Origin: Saccharomonospora glauca K62
GTDB lineage: Bacteria; Actinomycetota; Actinomycetes; Mycobacteriales; Pseudonocardiaceae
Assembly: GCF_000243395.2 (NCBI RefSeq)
Contig: NZ_CM001484.1
Location: 3,652,524-3,716,523, forward strand
DNA: 64,000 bases
Reading direction: 5' to 3'
In this document: piece by piece, positions 9,640 to 21,752 of the stretch
Numbering within the stretch: the first letter of the stretch is position 1
Layout: every line of letters begins with the position of its first letter
Program-made: the position numbers and the translations under genes
The notes under the pieces: model-generated
Told to the model about the DNA's origin: nothing
The model's database searches: none
Seen by the model: the letters and a program-made list of their open reading frames with translations, nothing else

Positions 9640-10617
9640 CCTCACGCCGCTACGCGCTTTCTCCTCCCGCAACTCGCGGGGCAACGCGAAGGAGATCTTC
9701 TCGTTGGCGGTGGTGACTTCCTGGACGTCCTTCCAGCCGCGCTCGGCGAGGTGGTCCAGCAACTCCAGCACCAACACGTCCGGAACGGACGCGCCGCTGG
9801 TGACGCCGATCGTCTCGACGTCCTGCAACCACTCCTCGTCGACCTCACGCGCGTAGTCGATCAGGTGCGCGTCCTTGGCACCCGCCTGGAGCGCCACCTC
9901 CACGAGCCGCTTCGAGTTGGAGGAGTTCCGCGAGCCCACCACCAGCACGAGATCGCACTCGGCGGCCATGGCCTTGACCGCGCTCTGACGGTTGGAGGTC
10001 GCGTAGCAGATGTCGTCGCTCGGCGGGTCGGCCAGCTCGGGGAACCGCTCCTTGAGCTGGCGGACGCGTTCCATGGTCTCGTCGACGCTCAACGTCGTCT
10101 GCGACAGCCACACGACCTTGGACGGGTCGCGAACGGTCACCTTGTCCACGTCCTCGGGGGTGTCCACGAGCTGGACGCGATCGGGAGCCTCGCCGGCCGT
10201 GCCCTCGACCTCCTCGTGACCTTCGTGACCGATGAGGAGGATGTCGTAGTCGTCGCGAGCGAACCGGTTGACTTCCTTGTGGACCTTCGTCACCAGCGGG
10301 CAGGTCGCGTCGATAGTGCGGAGATTACGTGCCGCCGCCTCGGCGTGCACCGCGGGCGACACTCCGTGCGCGGAGAACACCACGAGCGCGCCCTCGGGCA
10401 CCTCGGAGGTCTCGTCGACGAAGATGACACCGCGCTTGCGCAGCGTCTCGACGACGTGCTTGTTGTGCACGATCTCCTTGCGGACGTAGATGGGAGCACC
10501 GTACTTCTCGAGGGCCTTCTCCACCGTGACGACCGCCCTGTCCACGCCGGCACAGTAGCCGCGAGGCTTGGCCAGCAGGACACGCTTGCCGTTCGGGGCG
10601 GGGCTCGCTGCACTCAT
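9637..10617 (-). CDS. ispH: 4-hydroxy-3-methylbut-2-enyl diphosphate reductase
   Basis: A 326-residue IspH/LytB, the last enzyme of the MEP pathway, reducing HMBPP to IPP and DMAPP with a [4Fe-4S] cluster. The three cluster cysteines are in [10 protein letters not shown] (Cys22), DATCPLVTK and [10 protein letters not shown]. Conserved [21 protein letters not shown] and [10 protein letters not shown] motifs are also present. I prefer ATG 10617 over the in-frame ATG at 10665, because the added residues show no conservation with the family. The gene is divergent from the lipid-droplet protein gene, as in mycobacteria (lytB2). Confidence 0.96.
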   Translation of the reverse strand: MSAASPAPNGKRVLLAKPRGYCAGVDRAVVTVEKALEKYGAPIYVRKEIVHNKHVVETLRKRGVIFVDETSEVPEGALVVFSAHGVSPAVHAEAAARNLRTIDATCPLVTKVHKEVNRFARDDYDILLIGHEGHEEVEGTAGEAPDRVQLVDTPEDVDKVTVRDPSKVVWLSQTTLSVDETMERVRQLKERFPELADPPSDDICYATSNRQSAVKAMAAECDLVLVVGSRNSSNSKRLVEVALQAGAKDAHLIDYAREVDEEWLQDVETIGVTSGASVPDVLVLELLDHLAERGWKDVQEVTTANEKISFALPRELREEKARSGVR

Positions 10618-10733
10618 GAAACCCAGGGTACGGGAGGCCACTTCGCGCCTGCTCGGGACGATCACGTGGGACAGCCGACACGCTCGACCGCATCGGGTTG
10701 GGCACGGCGCGCCCGGTACGGCAGGCTAGAGGC

Positions 10734-11333
10734 ATGAAACATGTCCCGTTCCCGCTCCGGGTAGCCGCCGGCCTGGCCGTCACGACGGCCGAGCGGGTGC
10801 GTGGGTTGCCCAAGCAGCTCGTGGAGCTGCCCGTCACCGTGGCCAGTCAGGCGCTGCAACTGTCCATGCGCGTGCAGCAGCACGTCACCGAACTGGCGAT
10901 CAAGGGCGACGACGCTCTGTCAGCACTTCGTCGCCCCGAGGAGACGCCGGAATGGGCGACGTTCGACGAGGACCTCGAAGACGAGGACCTCGACGACATC
11001 GGTGACGTCGGGCGCAGGACCCCCACCGGAACGACCACCGCACCGGACACCAACGGTGATGATCCATGGGCGGAGGAGGAGCGTGCCCTCGCGTCCCACC
11101 ACGCCGAGGGCGAGTTCGACAGTCCCGACGGCGCCGCGCCGGGAGGTCTGGAGAACTACGACGACCTGACCCTGCCGCAGGTTCGGGCACGACTGCGTTC
11201 CCTATCGCTGCCCCAGCTCGAAGAGCTTCTCGACTACGAGCGCACGCACGAGAACCGCCCGTCGTTCGTCGGAATGCTCACCCGGCGGATCGCCAACGTC
11301 CACAAGACCGAGGGTTCGAAGGACGGTGAGTAG
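10734..11333 (+). CDS. Lipid droplet-associated protein (mycobacterial Rv1109c-like)
   Basis: A 199-residue actinobacterial protein. The N-terminal 50 residues form an amphipathic/hydrophobic region ([20 protein letters not shown] and following). A highly acidic middle ([12 protein letters not shown]) follows, and then a C-terminal helical motif [28 protein letters not shown]. The product name rests on family annotation and on its conserved position between ispH and xseA. The amphipathic N-terminus would suit a lipid-surface association. Its TAG stop lies 3 bp into the GTG-started xseA frame, which suggests coupled translation. Confidence 0.75.
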   Translation: MKHVPFPLRVAAGLAVTTAERVRGLPKQLVELPVTVASQALQLSMRVQQHVTELAIKGDDALSALRRPEETPEWATFDEDLEDEDLDDIGDVGRRTPTGTTTAPDTNGDDPWAEEERALASHHAEGEFDSPDGAAPGGLENYDDLTLPQVRARLRSLSLPQLEELLDYERTHENRPSFVGMLTRRIANVHKTEGSKDGE

Positions 11334-12585
11334 CGGCGCCGAGCGGACCCGCGGGGGTTCCGCCCCCTCCACGTCCGAGAATCCCTGGCCGGTTCGCACG
11401 GTCGCCCGCAAGATCGCCGACTGGATCCACCGACTCGGTTCGGTGTGGGTGGAGGGCCAGGTCACCCAGATCTCGGCGCGGCCGGGCACGCAGACGGCGT
11501 TCGTGACGCTGCGGGACCCGGCTGCCGACGTCTCCATGACGGTGACCTGCTCGGCGAAGCTGTTGCGGGAGTGCGAGCCGCCGTTGCGCGACGGCGCGAG
11601 CGTGATCGTGCATGCCAGGCCGACGTTCTACCTGGGGCGGGGAACCCTCAGCCTGCGGGCCGACGAGATCCGCCCGGTGGGTATCGGCGAGTTGCTCGCC
11701 CGCATCGAACGCCTGCGCAAACTCCTGGCCGCCGAGGGCCTGTTCGCCCCCGAGCGCAAACGTCCGTTGCCCTTCCTTCCGAAGGGCATCGGACTGATCA
11801 CGGGAAGGGCGTCGGCGGCCGAACGCGACGTTCTCGTCAACGCGCACGCCCGTTGGCCCGCCGCCAGGTTCCGGGTGATCAACACCGCGGTCCAGGGCGC
11901 GCAAGCGGTGCCGCAGATCGTCCGGGCGCTGTCGGCCCTCGACGCCGATCCGGACATCGACGTCATCGTCATCGCCCGCGGCGGGGGCAGCGTCGAGGAT
12001 CTGCTGCCGTTCTCCGACGAGACCCTGTGCCGGGCGGTGGCCGCCGCCGGGACGCCCGTGGTGAGCGCGATCGGGCACGAACCGGACTCGCCGCTGCTCG
12101 ACCTCGTCGCCGACCGCCGCTGCTCGACCCCGACGGACGCCGGCAAGACCGTGGTCCCGGACGTGGCCGAGGAGACGGCCCGAGTGCATCAGCTCCGTGA
12201 CCGGGCGCGGCGGGCTCTCCACGGCTGGGTGGACACGCAGGCCCGCCTGCTGGAGCAGATCCGCAGCAGACCGTCGCTTTCCGACCCGTTCGGCCCGATC
12301 GAGCGTCGCGCCGACGAGATCGAGGCTCAGGTGGAGCGGGGCCGGCGGGCGATTCTCACCACGCTCACCCACGAACAGTCCGCGCTCGCGTCGGCGAGGG
12401 CCCGCCTGGCGGCCCTCGGTCCCTCGGCGACGCTGGAACGGGGGTACGCGGTGGTGCAGTACACCGACGCCGAAGGCAATCTCAGGGTGTTGCGGTCGGT
12501 CTCCGAGGTAAGCGACGGCACTCCGCTGCGGGTGAGGGTCACCGACGGCGCCGTTCGAGCCGTCGTGGACGCGCCCGAGGCGTGA
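11326..12585 (+). CDS. xseA: Exodeoxyribonuclease VII large subunit
   Basis: A 419-residue XseA. With XseB it forms the single-strand DNA exonuclease VII. The N-terminal OB fold (about residues 20-120, [14 protein letters not shown]) is followed by the catalytic region with [31 protein letters not shown] and [20 protein letters not shown] helical coiled-coil C-terminus ends the protein. The GTG start at 11326 overlaps the end of the upstream gene by 8 nt. It is shorter at the C-terminus than the 456-residue E. coli enzyme, as is usual in actinobacteria. Confidence 0.95.
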   Translation: MSSGAERTRGGSAPSTSENPWPVRTVARKIADWIHRLGSVWVEGQVTQISARPGTQTAFVTLRDPAADVSMTVTCSAKLLRECEPPLRDGASVIVHARPTFYLGRGTLSLRADEIRPVGIGELLARIERLRKLLAAEGLFAPERKRPLPFLPKGIGLITGRASAAERDVLVNAHARWPAARFRVINTAVQGAQAVPQIVRALSALDADPDIDVIVIARGGGSVEDLLPFSDETLCRAVAAAGTPVVSAIGHEPDSPLLDLVADRRCSTPTDAGKTVVPDVAEETARVHQLRDRARRALHGWVDTQARLLEQIRSRPSLSDPFGPIERRADEIEAQVERGRRAILTTLTHEQSALASARARLAALGPSATLERGYAVVQYTDAEGNLRVLRSVSEVSDGTPLRVRVTDGAVRAVVDAPEA

Positions 12586-12667
12586 GTGAGGAACGGGCCG
12601 GACGACGGGGAGCCCGGTAGTGTGCGGCTCGACCCGCCCGCAACCGCCAACGACGGGAACGAGCACA

Positions 12668-12958
12668 GTGAACGAACCGAACGATGACGAACTCGACGGC
12701 CTCGGCTACGAGGAAGCCCGCGACCAGTTGATCGAGGTCGTGAAGGGACTCGAAGCGGGTGGTCTGTCCCTGGAGGAGTCGCTCGCGCTGTGGGAGCGGG
12801 GCGAACGACTCGCCCGGCTGTGCGAACGGCACCTCGAAGGCGCTCGCGAGCGTATCGAGGCGGCGCTAGCTACCGTGGAAGACGCAGAGGACGCGGCCGA
12901 GGAGCAGGACCTACCGGACGCGGACGCCGAGATCGCGGGCGACGGCAACGGCTCGTGA
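12668..12958 (+). CDS. xseB: Exodeoxyribonuclease VII small subunit
   Basis: A 96-residue XseB. The core helical hairpin is clear: [41 protein letters not shown] and [11 protein letters not shown]. Several XseB copies cap the coiled-coil arms of XseA. The GTG start at 12668 gives [11 protein letters not shown]. The C-terminal 25 residues are an acidic extension ([11 protein letters not shown]) that varies in the family. It lies 82 bp downstream of xseA and upstream of glpX on the same strand. Confidence 0.93.
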   Translation: MNEPNDDELDGLGYEEARDQLIEVVKGLEAGGLSLEESLALWERGERLARLCERHLEGARERIEAALATVEDAEDAAEEQDLPDADAEIAGDGNGS

Positions 12959-12986
12959 CGTCGCGTGATCTCCGCGACACAGGCGT

Positions 12987-13016
12987 GGGCGTAACGCCCG
13001 TTGGTCTCTTAGCTAA
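12987..13016. promoter_or_regulatory. Candidate glpX promoter/operator with two palindromes
   Basis: GGGCGTAACGCCC (12987-12999) is a perfect inverted repeat with a single-base centre. TTAGCTAA (13009-13016) is a second perfect palindrome in an AT-rich island that stands out from its surroundings. Both lie 38-67 bp upstream of the glpX ATG. The regulator is unknown. Confidence 0.35.
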
Positions 13017-13053
13017 GGCTAAAGAGCGTCGGACGACATCATCGGGAGGCACC

Positions 13054-14112
13054 ATGACCGCCGCCAGCCAGCCAGCACGTAACCCGCGTCGCGGTGAGGC
13101 ACCGGACCGCAACCTCGCGATGGAACTTGTCCGCGTCACCGAGGCCGCCGCGATGGCCGCGGGCCGGTGGGTCGGCAAGGGCGACAAGAACGGCGGTGAC
13201 GGCGCCGCGGTCGACGCCATGCGCCAGCTCATCGGCACCGTGTCGATGCGGGGTGTCGTCGTGATCGGCGAGGGCGAGAAGGACGAGGCGCCCATGCTCT
13301 ACAACGGCGAGGAGGTCGGCAACGGTGACGGCCCCGAGTGTGATGTGGCCGTCGACCCCATCGACGGGACGACCCTCATGTCGAAGGGCATGCCCAACGC
13401 CCTCGCCGTGCTCGCGGTGGCCGAGCGGGGAGCGATGTTCGACCCGTCGGCCGTGTTCTACATGGAAAAGCTCGCCGTGGGCCCCGAGGCCGCGGGCACC
13501 GTGGACCTCTCGGCGCCGATCGCGGAGAACATCCGCCGGGTCGCCAAGGCCAAGCACAGCAGCGTGTCCGACGTGACGGTGTGCATCCTGGACCGTCCCC
13601 GCCACCAGCACATCGTCGAAGAGGTGCGCAAGACGGGCGCGCGGATCCGGTTCATCAGCGACGGCGACGTGGCGGGCGCGATCGCCGCCGCGCGTCCCAC
13701 CACGGGTGTCGACATGCTGCTGGGTATCGGCGGCACGCCGGAGGGGATCATCGCCGCGTGTGCCATGAAGTGTCTCGGCGGTGAGTTGCAGGGGCGGCTG
13801 TGGCCGAAGGACGACGAGGAGCGGCAGAAGGCGCTGGACGCGGGCCACGACCTGGACCGGGTGCTGACCACGGACGACCTCGTGCGGGGCGACAACGTCT
13901 TCTTCTGCGCCACGGGTGTGACCGACGGCGACCTGCTGCGGGGCGTGCACTACCGCGCGGGTGGGGCGACGACTCAGTCCATCGTGATGCGGTCCAAGTC
14001 GGGGACCGTCCGGATGATCGACGGATACCACCGGCTCACCAAGCTGAGGGCGTACTCGTCGGTGGACTTCGACGGCACGGGGGAGGACGACGTCGTTCCC
14101 CCACTGCCCTGA
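13054..14112 (+). CDS. glpX: Class II fructose-1,6-bisphosphatase
   Basis: A 352-residue GlpX, the gluconeogenic fructose-1,6-bisphosphatase of actinobacteria. Metal and phosphate motifs are clear: [15 protein letters not shown], the Li-sensitive phosphatase signature [22 protein letters not shown] for substrate binding and the C-terminal IDGYHRL. The ATG at 13054 is preceded by GGGAGG (13044-13049). The gene neighbours fumC across a convergent reductase gene; fumC and glpX are also adjacent in M. tuberculosis. Confidence 0.96.
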   Translation: MTAASQPARNPRRGEAPDRNLAMELVRVTEAAAMAAGRWVGKGDKNGGDGAAVDAMRQLIGTVSMRGVVVIGEGEKDEAPMLYNGEEVGNGDGPECDVAVDPIDGTTLMSKGMPNALAVLAVAERGAMFDPSAVFYMEKLAVGPEAAGTVDLSAPIAENIRRVAKAKHSSVSDVTVCILDRPRHQHIVEEVRKTGARIRFISDGDVAGAIAAARPTTGVDMLLGIGGTPEGIIAACAMKCLGGELQGRLWPKDDEERQKALDAGHDLDRVLTTDDLVRGDNVFFCATGVTDGDLLRGVHYRAGGATTQSIVMRSKSGTVRMIDGYHRLTKLRAYSSVDFDGTGEDDVVPPLP

Positions 14113-14147
14113 GCCGCACCGCCACAGCGGCTCCGACGCGGCTCAGG
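14108..14147. terminator. Bidirectional hairpin spanning glpX and reductase stop codons
   Basis: Perfect 10-bp arms CCTGAGCCGC (14108-14117) and GCGGCTCAGG (14138-14147) contain the TGA stops of both convergent genes at symmetric positions. An alternative inner arm GCGGCTC (14127-14133) could compete for pairing. Confidence 0.6.
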
Positions 14148-15138
14148 CGTCGCTGGAGTGCCCCGGAAAGAGCTTGGCACTCGGGTCCAGCGCCACGGCG
14201 ATGTTGTTGACCGCCGTGGCGGCCTCCCCGAACCCGGTGGCGATGAGCTTCACCTTGCCGGGGTACGACGCCACGTCGCCGGCCGCGTAGACGCGTTCGC
14301 GGGCCGTGGCCATCGTGGTGTCCACCTTGATGGCCCGCCGCTCGATCCCCAGCCCCCAGCTCTCGATGGGGCCGAGGTCAGCGGTGAAGCCGAGGGCCGC
14401 GACGACGGTCTGCGCGGGCAGGCTCATGCGGGTACCGTCCCGGAGTTCGACGTCGACCTCGGCCAACTCGCCGGCGGCGTCGCCTCGCAACGCGGTGACC
14501 TCGGCGTCGGTGATCACCCGCACTCCCTCGGCGTACGCCTGCCGCACGATGGAGTCGGCGGCGCGGAAGCGCGCCCTCCGGTGCACGAGCGTGACGCTCG
14601 CCGCGACGGGGCGTAAGGCCAGTACCCAGTCGAACGCGGAGTCCCCGCCACCGACCACCACGACGTCCTGGCCCGCATGCGCGTCGAGCGCGGGGACGAA
14701 GTGCACCAGGCCGCGTCCCAACCACCCCTCGCCCGCGGGCAACGGGCGAGGGGTGAACTCACCAATGCCCGCGGTCACCAGCACGGCGCCGGCTCTGATC
14801 GAGGCTCCGTCCTCCAGGGTGACCCGAAGGTCACCCGTGCCGTCCTCGACGGTGTGCAACTCCTGCGCCCGACGGCCGAGCAGGTAGGTCGGGTTCCACT
14901 GGCTCGCCTGCTCGACGAGTCCCTTCACGAGGTCACGACCGCGCACGGCGGGGAACCCCGCCACGTCGTAGATCATCTTCTCCGGGTACATCGCGGTCAC
15001 CTGTCCCCCGGCCTCGGGAAGGGAGTCGACGATCGCCGTGGACAGACCTCGGAAACCCGCGTAGTACGCGGCGTACAGGCCGGTGGGCCCCGCACCCACC
15101 ACGAGTAGGTCGACCGACAGTGGCTCGGGCGCGCTCAT
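14143..15138 (-). CDS. Ferredoxin/flavodoxin--NADP(+) reductase, thioredoxin-reductase-like
   Basis: A 331-residue flavoprotein with two Rossmann motifs: FAD-binding [16 protein letters not shown] near residue 13, and NAD(P)-binding [13 protein letters not shown] near residue 160. A C-terminal [14 protein letters not shown] motif follows. The redox CxxC of true thioredoxin reductases is absent, which places it with the TrxR-like ferredoxin-NADP reductases (YumC type). It would pass electrons between NADPH and ferredoxins, for example for P450s or Fe-S enzymes. It is flanked by convergent glpX and divergent fumC and shows no operon partner. Confidence 0.88.
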   Translation of the reverse strand: MSAPEPLSVDLLVVGAGPTGLYAAYYAGFRGLSTAIVDSLPEAGGQVTAMYPEKMIYDVAGFPAVRGRDLVKGLVEQASQWNPTYLLGRRAQELHTVEDGTGDLRVTLEDGASIRAGAVLVTAGIGEFTPRPLPAGEGWLGRGLVHFVPALDAHAGQDVVVVGGGDSAFDWVLALRPVAASVTLVHRRARFRAADSIVRQAYAEGVRVITDAEVTALRGDAAGELAEVDVELRDGTRMSLPAQTVVAALGFTADLGPIESWGLGIERRAIKVDTTMATARERVYAAGDVASYPGKVKLIATGFGEAATAVNNIAVALDPSAKLFPGHSSDA

Positions 15139-15242
15139 GGCACACCGCCTTCCTCAACCCGCCAGCCTTTCGCGATGGCAGTGGCGATCCTAGTGCTTCA
15201 CGCCACGCGGCGGTGGTCGTAAAGCTGCGCCAGACTGGCGAC

Positions 15243-16640
15243 ATGGCTGAACAGGAGTACCGGATCGAGCGCGACACCATGGGCGAGGTCGCCGTGCCTG
15301 CCGACGCGCTGTACCGCGCGCAGACGCAACGTGCCGTCGAGAACTTCCCGATCTCGGGGCGGGGTCTGGAGCGTTCCCAGATTCGAGCACTGGGGCTGCT
15401 CAAGGCCGCCGCGGCACGCGTCAACGCGCGACTGGGGGTGTTGGACGGCGAGACCGCCGCCGCCATCGCAGCCGCGGCCGACGAGGTCGCCGAGGGCAAG
15501 CACGACGAGCACTTCCCCATCGACGTGTTCCAGACGGGTTCCGGAACCTCCTCCAACATGAACGCCAACGAGGTCATCGCGACGCTGGCGTCACGCGCGC
15601 TGGGCCGGGACGTGCACCCGAACGACCACGTCAACGCCTCCCAGTCCTCGAACGACACGTTCCCCACCACCCTCCGGGTCGCGGCCACCGAGGCCGTGCT
15701 CACCGACGTGGTGCCCGCGCTGGACCACTTGGCCACCGTGATCGAGCAGCGGGCCGCCGAGTGGCGGGACGTGGTGAAGTCCGGCCGCACCCATCTGATG
15801 GACGCCGTGCCGATCACCTTCGGCCAGGAGGCGGGTGCCTGGGCGGCGCAGGTGCGGTTCGGTATCGAGCGACTGCGCAGCGGGCTGCCGAGGCTCGCCG
15901 AGCTGCCGATCGGCGGTACGGCGGTGGGCTCGGGGCTGAACGCGCCTCCGGGGTTCGGTTCCGCGGTGGCCGAGGAACTCGCCAAGGTCACGGGGCTTCC
16001 GCTCACCGAAGCGCGGGACCACTTCGAGGCGCAGGCCTCCCAGGACGGGGTGGTCGAGACCTCGGGGCACCTCCGCACGATCGCCGTGTCCCTGAACAAG
16101 ATCGCCAACGACCTGCGCTGGCTCGGGTCGGGGCCCCGGACGGGTCTGGCCGAGGTGGCGTTGCCGGACCTCCAGCCGGGGTCCTCGATCATGCCGGGCA
16201 AGGTGAACCCGGTGATCTGCGAGGCCACGTTGCAGGTGGTGGCGCAGGTGATCGGCAACGACGCGGCCGTGGCGTTCGCGGGCTCGCAGGGGAACTTCCA
16301 GCTCAACGTCAACCTGCCCGTGATCGCTCGCAACGTGTTGGAGTCGGCACGACTGCTCGCGGCGGTGTCGCGGCTGCTCGCCGACAAGGTGATCGCGGGG
16401 ATGACGGTGAATGTGGAGACCGCCCGCGCCTACGCGGAAGGGTCCCCGTCGATCGTCACGCCGCTCAACGCCTATCTCGGCTACGAGGAATCCGCCTCGA
16501 TCGCCAAGCAGGCGCTGGCGGAGCGTCGGTCGATCCGCGAGGTCGTGATCGAGCGGGGCCACGTGGCGAACGGCAAGCTCACCGAGCAGCAGCTCGACGA
16601 GGCGCTCGACGTGCTCAGGATGGCTCGCGGTAACAGGTGA
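15243..16640 (+). CDS. fumC: Class II fumarate hydratase
   Basis: A 465-residue FumC catalysing reversible hydration of fumarate to malate in the TCA cycle. The superfamily signature [11 protein letters not shown] is present with Ser314/Ser315, together with [32 protein letters not shown] and [10 protein letters not shown] active-site regions. The ATG at 15243 gives [16 protein letters not shown], the normal N-terminus. The stop overlaps the GTG of the downstream K+ channel gene (GTGA at 16637-16640). Confidence 0.96.
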   Translation: MAEQEYRIERDTMGEVAVPADALYRAQTQRAVENFPISGRGLERSQIRALGLLKAAAARVNARLGVLDGETAAAIAAAADEVAEGKHDEHFPIDVFQTGSGTSSNMNANEVIATLASRALGRDVHPNDHVNASQSSNDTFPTTLRVAATEAVLTDVVPALDHLATVIEQRAAEWRDVVKSGRTHLMDAVPITFGQEAGAWAAQVRFGIERLRSGLPRLAELPIGGTAVGSGLNAPPGFGSAVAEELAKVTGLPLTEARDHFEAQASQDGVVETSGHLRTIAVSLNKIANDLRWLGSGPRTGLAEVALPDLQPGSSIMPGKVNPVICEATLQVVAQVIGNDAAVAFAGSQGNFQLNVNLPVIARNVLESARLLAAVSRLLADKVIAGMTVNVETARAYAEGSPSIVTPLNAYLGYEESASIAKQALAERRSIREVVIERGHVANGKLTEQQLDEALDVLRMARGNR

Positions 16641-17182
16641 TCGTGTCCGACTCGCGAGGCGGCGAGGATGGCCCGCGCGTGGGAGGTCGCGCGGTGGCCG
16701 CCTCGCTGTCGCGAGCGGCGCTGTCGGCCGCCGTCCTGGTGGTCGGATACTTCCTCATCCCGCTGGAGGGCGCCCACCCGGCGACGTGGGTGTGGTTCGT
16801 GCTCGCGCTCGCGGGGTGGGCCGTGGTGATCACTCGGCAGGTCCTCGCGGTCTCCCGCTCCGCCACCCCACGACTGCGCGCGATCGAGGCCCTCGGGTTG
16901 GCGGTGCCGTTGCTGCTGGTGGTCTTCGCCCCGACGTACACCGCGCTGGGACGGGTCGATCCCACCGCGTTCACCGAACCGGTCGACAAGGCCGACGCGC
17001 TCTACTACACCGTCTCCGTCTTCGCCACCGTCGGCTTCGGCGACATCGCGCCGGTCAGTCACACCGCCAGGGTGGTGACGACGCTGCAGATGGTGCTGGG
17101 ACTCATCGCCGTGGGGTTGATCGCCCGAGTGCTCGTGGGAGCCGTCTCCGTCGCCGACCGGCGTCGGGACCGGAAACGCTGA
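16637..17182 (+). CDS. Two-TM potassium channel
   Basis: A 181-residue small ion channel of the Ion_trans_2 type. Two hydrophobic helices lie at about residues 28-70, a third at about 78-96, then a pore loop with the K+ selectivity filter TVGFGD (Thr131-Asp136), and a last helix [17 protein letters not shown]. The C-terminus is short and basic with no RCK domain. It is translationally coupled to fumC. A K+-leak role in setting membrane potential is inferred from the fold only. Confidence 0.88.
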   Translation: MIVSDSRGGEDGPRVGGRAVAASLSRAALSAAVLVVGYFLIPLEGAHPATWVWFVLALAGWAVVITRQVLAVSRSATPRLRAIEALGLAVPLLLVVFAPTYTALGRVDPTAFTEPVDKADALYYTVSVFATVGFGDIAPVSHTARVVTTLQMVLGLIAVGLIARVLVGAVSVADRRRDRKR

Positions 17183-17194
17183 CGGCGCCCGCCC

Positions 17195-17761
17195 TCAACT
17201 CCGCCTGGAGCGGGCGCGCACGTGCATGCGCTCGCCCTGGGGACCGAAGAGGCTCAGGATCTCCACGGGCTGCGTGCCCGGGTTGCCGAACCAGTGCGGA
17301 AGCCGGGTGTCGAACTCGGCCGCCTCACCGGTCTTGAGCACGATGTCGTGTTCGGCGAGCACCAGCCGCAGGCGGCCGTTGAGCACGTACAGCCACTCGT
17401 AGCCCTCGTGGGTCTTCGGCTCGGGCTCCTCCTCACGCGGCTCGATGACGATCTTGAAAGCCTGCAGTCCGCCGGGGTTGCGCGTGAGTGGCACGATCGT
17501 CCGGCCGTCCTGCCGCACCGGCCGCATTCGTACGCGCGGATCGTCCACCGGTGGCGCACCGACAAGGTCGTCGAGCGACACGCGGTGGGCTCGCGCGATC
17601 GGTAACAGCAGTTCGAGGCTGGGCCTGCGTTGCCCCGACTCCAGCCGGGACAACGTGCTGACGGAGATTCCGGTGCTCTTCGAAAGAGCGGACAACGTGC
17701 AGTTGCGTTCCCTGCGCAGCCGGCGCAGCCGCGGCCCGACCGCCCCGAGGACGTCCTCCAT
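17195..17761 (-). CDS. XRE-family regulator with C-terminal cupin
   Basis: A 188-residue protein. Residues 8-62 form an HTH_3 domain (LRRLRRERNCTLSALSKSTG, VSTLSRLESGQRRPSLELL). Residues of about 105-182 form a cupin with EGYEWLYVLNGRLRLVL and LPHWFGNPG. Such HTH-cupin proteins usually regulate small-molecule catabolism or stress genes and sense a ligand in the cupin barrel. The ATG at 17761 lies directly at the predicted transcription start, so the mRNA may be leaderless. It converges with the K+ channel gene. Confidence 0.88.
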   Translation of the reverse strand: MEDVLGAVGPRLRRLRRERNCTLSALSKSTGISVSTLSRLESGQRRPSLELLLPIARAHRVSLDDLVGAPPVDDPRVRMRPVRQDGRTIVPLTRNPGGLQAFKIVIEPREEEPEPKTHEGYEWLYVLNGRLRLVLAEHDIVLKTGEAAEFDTRLPHWFGNPGTQPVEILSLFGPQGERMHVRARSRRS

Positions 17762-17796
17762 GAGAATATTGCAGAATCAGCAAAGCGGTTTGTCAA
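17762..17796 (-). promoter_or_regulatory. Probable leaderless promoter of the XRE-cupin gene
   Basis: On the minus strand a perfect -35 TTGACA (17791-17796) is followed after 17-19 nt by TGCAATATT. The -10 then sits only about 5-8 nt before the ATG. This AT-rich pocket stands out, and the spacing fits a leaderless transcript. Confidence 0.5.
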
Positions 17797-17821
17797 GACT
17801 TAAAAACGGCCGGGCCGCGCG

Positions 17822-18397
17822 TCAACTCACCCCGATGAGCTGCCGGGCCACGTCCTTGGCATTGCCCACCGCTCCCGGCACGATGCCGAGCGAGGCGGTG
17901 ACCGCGGCACCCTCCAGCAACGTCAGCAACGAGGTCGCGAGTTTGCGCGGGTTGCGCACCCCCGCGTTCCGCGCGAGTTCCCGCAGGTAGTCGAACATCC
18001 ACTGCTTGTGCTCACGGATCACCTCACGGGCCGGGTGGGTGGCGTCGGGCAGCTCGGCCTGCGCGTTGACGAACGCACACCCCCTCGGGTTCTCCGTCGC
18101 CATCCATTCCTCCAAGGCGTCGAAGAACAGCAGCAATCGCCGCGCGGGTGTGATCCGACCCCGACGTTCGACCACCGCTCGGACGTGCTCCCGGTAACGC
18201 TCGTCCATACGCCTGAGGTACTGGGCGACGAGCGCGTCCTTGGAGCCGAACCGGTCGTAGAGGGTCTTCTTCGTGACGTCGGCCTCACTCGCGATCGACT
18301 CGACACCGACGGCGTGAATGCCGTTGTCGTAGAACAATCGGCTCGCCACTTCGAGCACCCGTTCGGCGGCCGGGGTCAACGCGAGATCATCGGTCAT
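17822..18397 (-). CDS. TetR-family transcriptional regulator
   Basis: A 191-residue TetR protein. The N-terminal HTH spans about residues 10-55 (AAERVLEVASRLFYDNGIHA, VTKKTLYDRFGSKDALV). The C-terminal half is a helical ligand-binding domain with NPRGCAFVNAQAELPD, typical of the AcrR/TetR_C group. The ATG at 18397 is followed upstream by two palindromic operator-like sites (18408-18423 and 18438-18454), which suggests autorepression and control of the divergent ligase gene. The ligand is unknown. Confidence 0.87.
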   Translation of the reverse strand: MTDDLALTPAAERVLEVASRLFYDNGIHAVGVESIASEADVTKKTLYDRFGSKDALVAQYLRRMDERYREHVRAVVERRGRITPARRLLLFFDALEEWMATENPRGCAFVNAQAELPDATHPAREVIREHKQWMFDYLRELARNAGVRNPRKLATSLLTLLEGAAVTASLGIVPGAVGNAKDVARQLIGVS

Positions 18398-18406
18398 ACA
18401 CCGGGA

Positions 18407-18454
18407 GTATACCGACCGGTTTAGTGATCCCGGACCCTATACCGGCTGGTATAC
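18407..18454. promoter_or_regulatory. Paired TetR-type operators
   Basis: TATACCGGCTGGTATA (18438-18453) is a perfect palindrome with TATACC/GGTATA arms. A related site, TATACCGACCGGTTTA, occupies 18408-18423, about 30 bp (three helical turns) away. Both lie between the TetR start (18397) and the ligase start (18523). They are likely to be the repressor's own operators. Confidence 0.6.
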
Positions 18455-18522
18455 GGGAAAGAACCGTGAGCTCCGGTTTCGTCGCCATGCGCGTCGTCGG
18501 CTCTCGGCGCGATGATGGGCCC

Positions 18523-21526
<3,004 letters not shown>

Positions 21527-21538
21527 CCCCCTCCCCGG

Positions 21539-21745
21539 CGTGTCCGCAGTTTGCGTACTCGTGTCCGCAGGTCTCGTACGGGTGTTCGCAGTTCTCGTAC
21601 ACGGCTTCGGAGCACGCGGGGCGGACACCCGTGCACAACCTGCGGACACGCGTCCCTAACCTGCGGACACACGTCCCTAACCTGCGGACACGAGTGCACA
21701 GCCTGCGGACACGGGCGTCTCGGCACCGTGTCCGCAGGGTGCGGC
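21539..21745. repeat. 21-bp repeat array 1 (opposed halves)
   Basis: The core TGTCCGCAG occurs at 21541 and 21562 and as TGTTCGCAG at 21583, exactly 21 bp apart. The reverse complement CTGCGGACA occurs at 21640, 21661, 21682 and 21703, again exactly 21 bp apart, with a degenerate in-phase copy at 21619. One more forward copy is at 21729. The array fills the gap between convergent guaB1 and phoH, and its two halves are inverted relative to each other. Confidence 0.9.
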
Positions 21746-21752
21746 ATCCGGC

